NCBI GenBank assembly: GCA_023512835.1
Contig: CM042086.1
Span: forward strand, 6,916,299 to 6,980,298
Reading direction: 5' to 3'
DNA: 64,000 nt
DNA from: Taxillus chinensis
Taxonomy: Eukaryota > Streptophyta > Magnoliopsida > Santalales > Loranthaceae
Program-made: the position numbers and the translations under genes
Shown here: piece by piece, positions 62,701 through 64,000 of the stretch
How positions within the stretch are numbered: position 1 is the stretch's first letter
Layout: each line of letters begins with the position of its first letter
The notes under the pieces: generated by a model
Databases searched by the model: none
The model's input: only the letters and a program-made list of their open reading frames with translations
What the model was told of the DNA's origin: nothing

Positions 62701-63284
62701 AATTTACTCTAAGGATTTTTGTTAAATATTTTTTAGTTAGCCAATTTACTTTTAAAAGTTTTCACTAGATAGTTTTTACAATACTAATAGGTTCAATAAA
62801 TTTATTATTTTATTAAAATATTAATTTTATATATTTTAAATTTGTTGTACTCTCCCTTGGGGGCAATTGGATTTTTAAATAAGTCTATAATGGTCCAATT
62901 GTAGCAAATTTATTATAAAATCAATAAAAATAACAGAATATAAAAGAGATTGCAATATGAGTAGGTAAAATTGGTTCTTTAAAACTATATATATTATCTT
63001 ATCACTACAAACTAGCTTACGTTTCCTTTTATAGGCATGGGGAAATGGAAAATGTTTATAGGATTTAAATTGAGGAATATGAAGAGGTGATACATGAAAG
63101 TATATACATAAATGATGAGAAAATTTCAAAGGATATACATTAATGTAAAGAGAATTTCAAAAAATATACATTAATGTTGAGGGAATTCCAATAAATGAAA
63201 ATCAAATAGTCATCCACCTAACCATAACAAAATTACTTTACTTTTCTCGAAAAACCGTTAACATAAACAACCCTTACGATGAAA

Positions 63285-63380
63285 AATAAAAATAAAAATG
63301 TAAAAGCCCCACCAAACAAGGACCTTGCAATTATTGTCATCACAATAGTTTTAGATATGTAATTATTTAAACTAAAGAAA
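63285..63380 (+). repeat. Direct repeat, copy 2
   Basis: Second copy of the repeat at 62,605-62,700 (aacaaggaccttgcaattat, gtcatcacaatagtttt, gatatgtaattat), in the same orientation. Confidence 0.55.
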
Positions 63381-63604
63381 ACTCTATTTACAAGCATATT
63401 ATGTAGGTAATTCGCACAAAAATATTATTTTTGTCTTTCGATTGATATGAATAAATTTTTAAAAAAAAATAATATCAATCAAACTATAAATGCTTTATAT
63501 TGTATATCAATGTAATATAAAGCATTTACAGTTAGATTGATACCGTATATCATTGTGATATAAGAAACTCAAATGAAAGTTAAAGTTTTGCATGAAAAGT
63601 TGTC

Positions 63605-63730
63605 ATTTTGTGTAAGAAAGTTTAGTCATGTGGGATTAGTCGTGAATCCCCTTGGGTTTGGTTTAGCGTAATGAGTTCAAATTCCACGTTACTTTTCCAA
63701 ATAAAATTAAAACTTTACTGCACCCTCAAT
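63605..63730 (+). repeat. SINE-like repeat with tRNA-like motif, copy 1
   Basis: gtgtaagaaagtttagtcat, attagtcgtgaatcccc, gagttcaaattcc and ttttccaaataaaatt occur in the same order as in 63,868-64,000. The gagttcaaattcc phrase resembles a decayed polymerase III B box. Confidence 0.45.
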
Positions 63731-63867
63731 TGTTTAAACATGCTTATGGAGATCTTAGGCTTCTGAACTGTAAGTGGTAGTTTTCCAGCTAATGGGAATT
63801 TTTAGTCATAAAACTGACAGTGTGACCTTCTAAATTATTAAATAAGAGCTTTGTTTTTGGGGGGGAG

Positions 63868-64000
63868 GGGTGCTTGGTGTGAGAAAGCCTAGACATCTAG
63901 GAGTAATTGTGAATTTCCATGGTTATAATTGTTTGGTGCGATGGGTTCAAACCCCGCAAATATTTCCAAATAATTTGTCTGCCCCCAATTTAGTAACAAT
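63868..64000 (+). repeat. SINE-like repeat with tRNA-like motif, copy 2 (runs to the window end)
   Basis: Contains gtgagaaagcctagacatct, gtaattgtgaatttcc, tgggttcaaacccc and atttccaaataa, parallel to copy 1. gggttcaaacccc is a good B-box match, but the sequence does not fold as a tRNA with the expected arms, so a tRNA-derived SINE is more likely than a tRNA gene. Confidence 0.45.

Noticed and set aside
63940..63960. Possible tRNA gene (tgggttcaaacccc)
   Set aside because: Only the B-box region fits. The acceptor and anticodon arms cannot be drawn, and a similar diverged copy lies just upstream, which suggests a repeat.
1..64000. CRISPR arrays, operons, phage or bacterial islands
   Set aside because: No regularly spaced identical repeats with unique spacers, and all genes are spliced plant nuclear genes.

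Overview
This is a nuclear segment of a flowering plant genome, most likely a eudicot. The genes have many introns with GT-AG borders, the protein families are plant types (phytochromobilin synthase, peroxisomal serine:glyoxylate aminotransferase, a NIPA-type Mg transporter), and the space between genes is AT-rich and full of small, decayed transposable elements. I cannot name the species.

Layout. Positions 1-12,000 hold no gene I can support. They contain degenerate tandem repeats, a miniature LTR retroelement (TRIM, 6,783-7,405, minus), a small MITE-like inverted repeat near 9.2 kb and AT-rich repeats. A 9-exon DDT/PHD chromatin gene lies on the minus strand (12,717-29,625); its fifth intron is 8.2 kb long and has collected a hAT-like element, a LINE remnant and a GC-core inverted-repeat element. 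A second TRIM (30,101-31,095) sits about 0.5 kb upstream of its start codon. Next come two more minus-strand genes: pseudouridine-5'-phosphate glycosidase (33,807-37,600, 12 exons, with a PTS2-like N-terminus) and phytochromobilin synthase HY2 (38,790-41,761, 8 exons). The last two HY2 exons have been tandemly duplicated, and the inner copy is decayed inside intron 6. After an empty AT-rich stretch, serine:glyoxylate aminotransferase (47,611-50,382, plus, 5 exons, C-terminal SRI) and a NIPA-like Mg transporter (53,221-58,199, plus, 9 exons) follow. The remainder (58.2-64 kb) is intergenic, with another GC-core element and tRNA-like repeats.

The genes do not form a pathway cluster. They are independent housekeeping, photorespiratory and light-signalling genes: chromatin regulation in the nucleus, pseudouridine breakdown and photorespiration in peroxisomes, phytochrome chromophore synthesis in plastids, and Mg transport in membranes. 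Exon borders were assigned by hand from reading frame, splice consensus and remembered family sequence. Every listed exon join keeps frame. I found no undescribed multi-gene system. The most interesting signals are structural: the HY2 3'-exon duplication, a hAT-like family with four matching termini and 8-bp target duplications, two TRIM elements, a GC-AG intron, a 29-nt exon within a PHD finger, and a 24-bp coding minisatellite.
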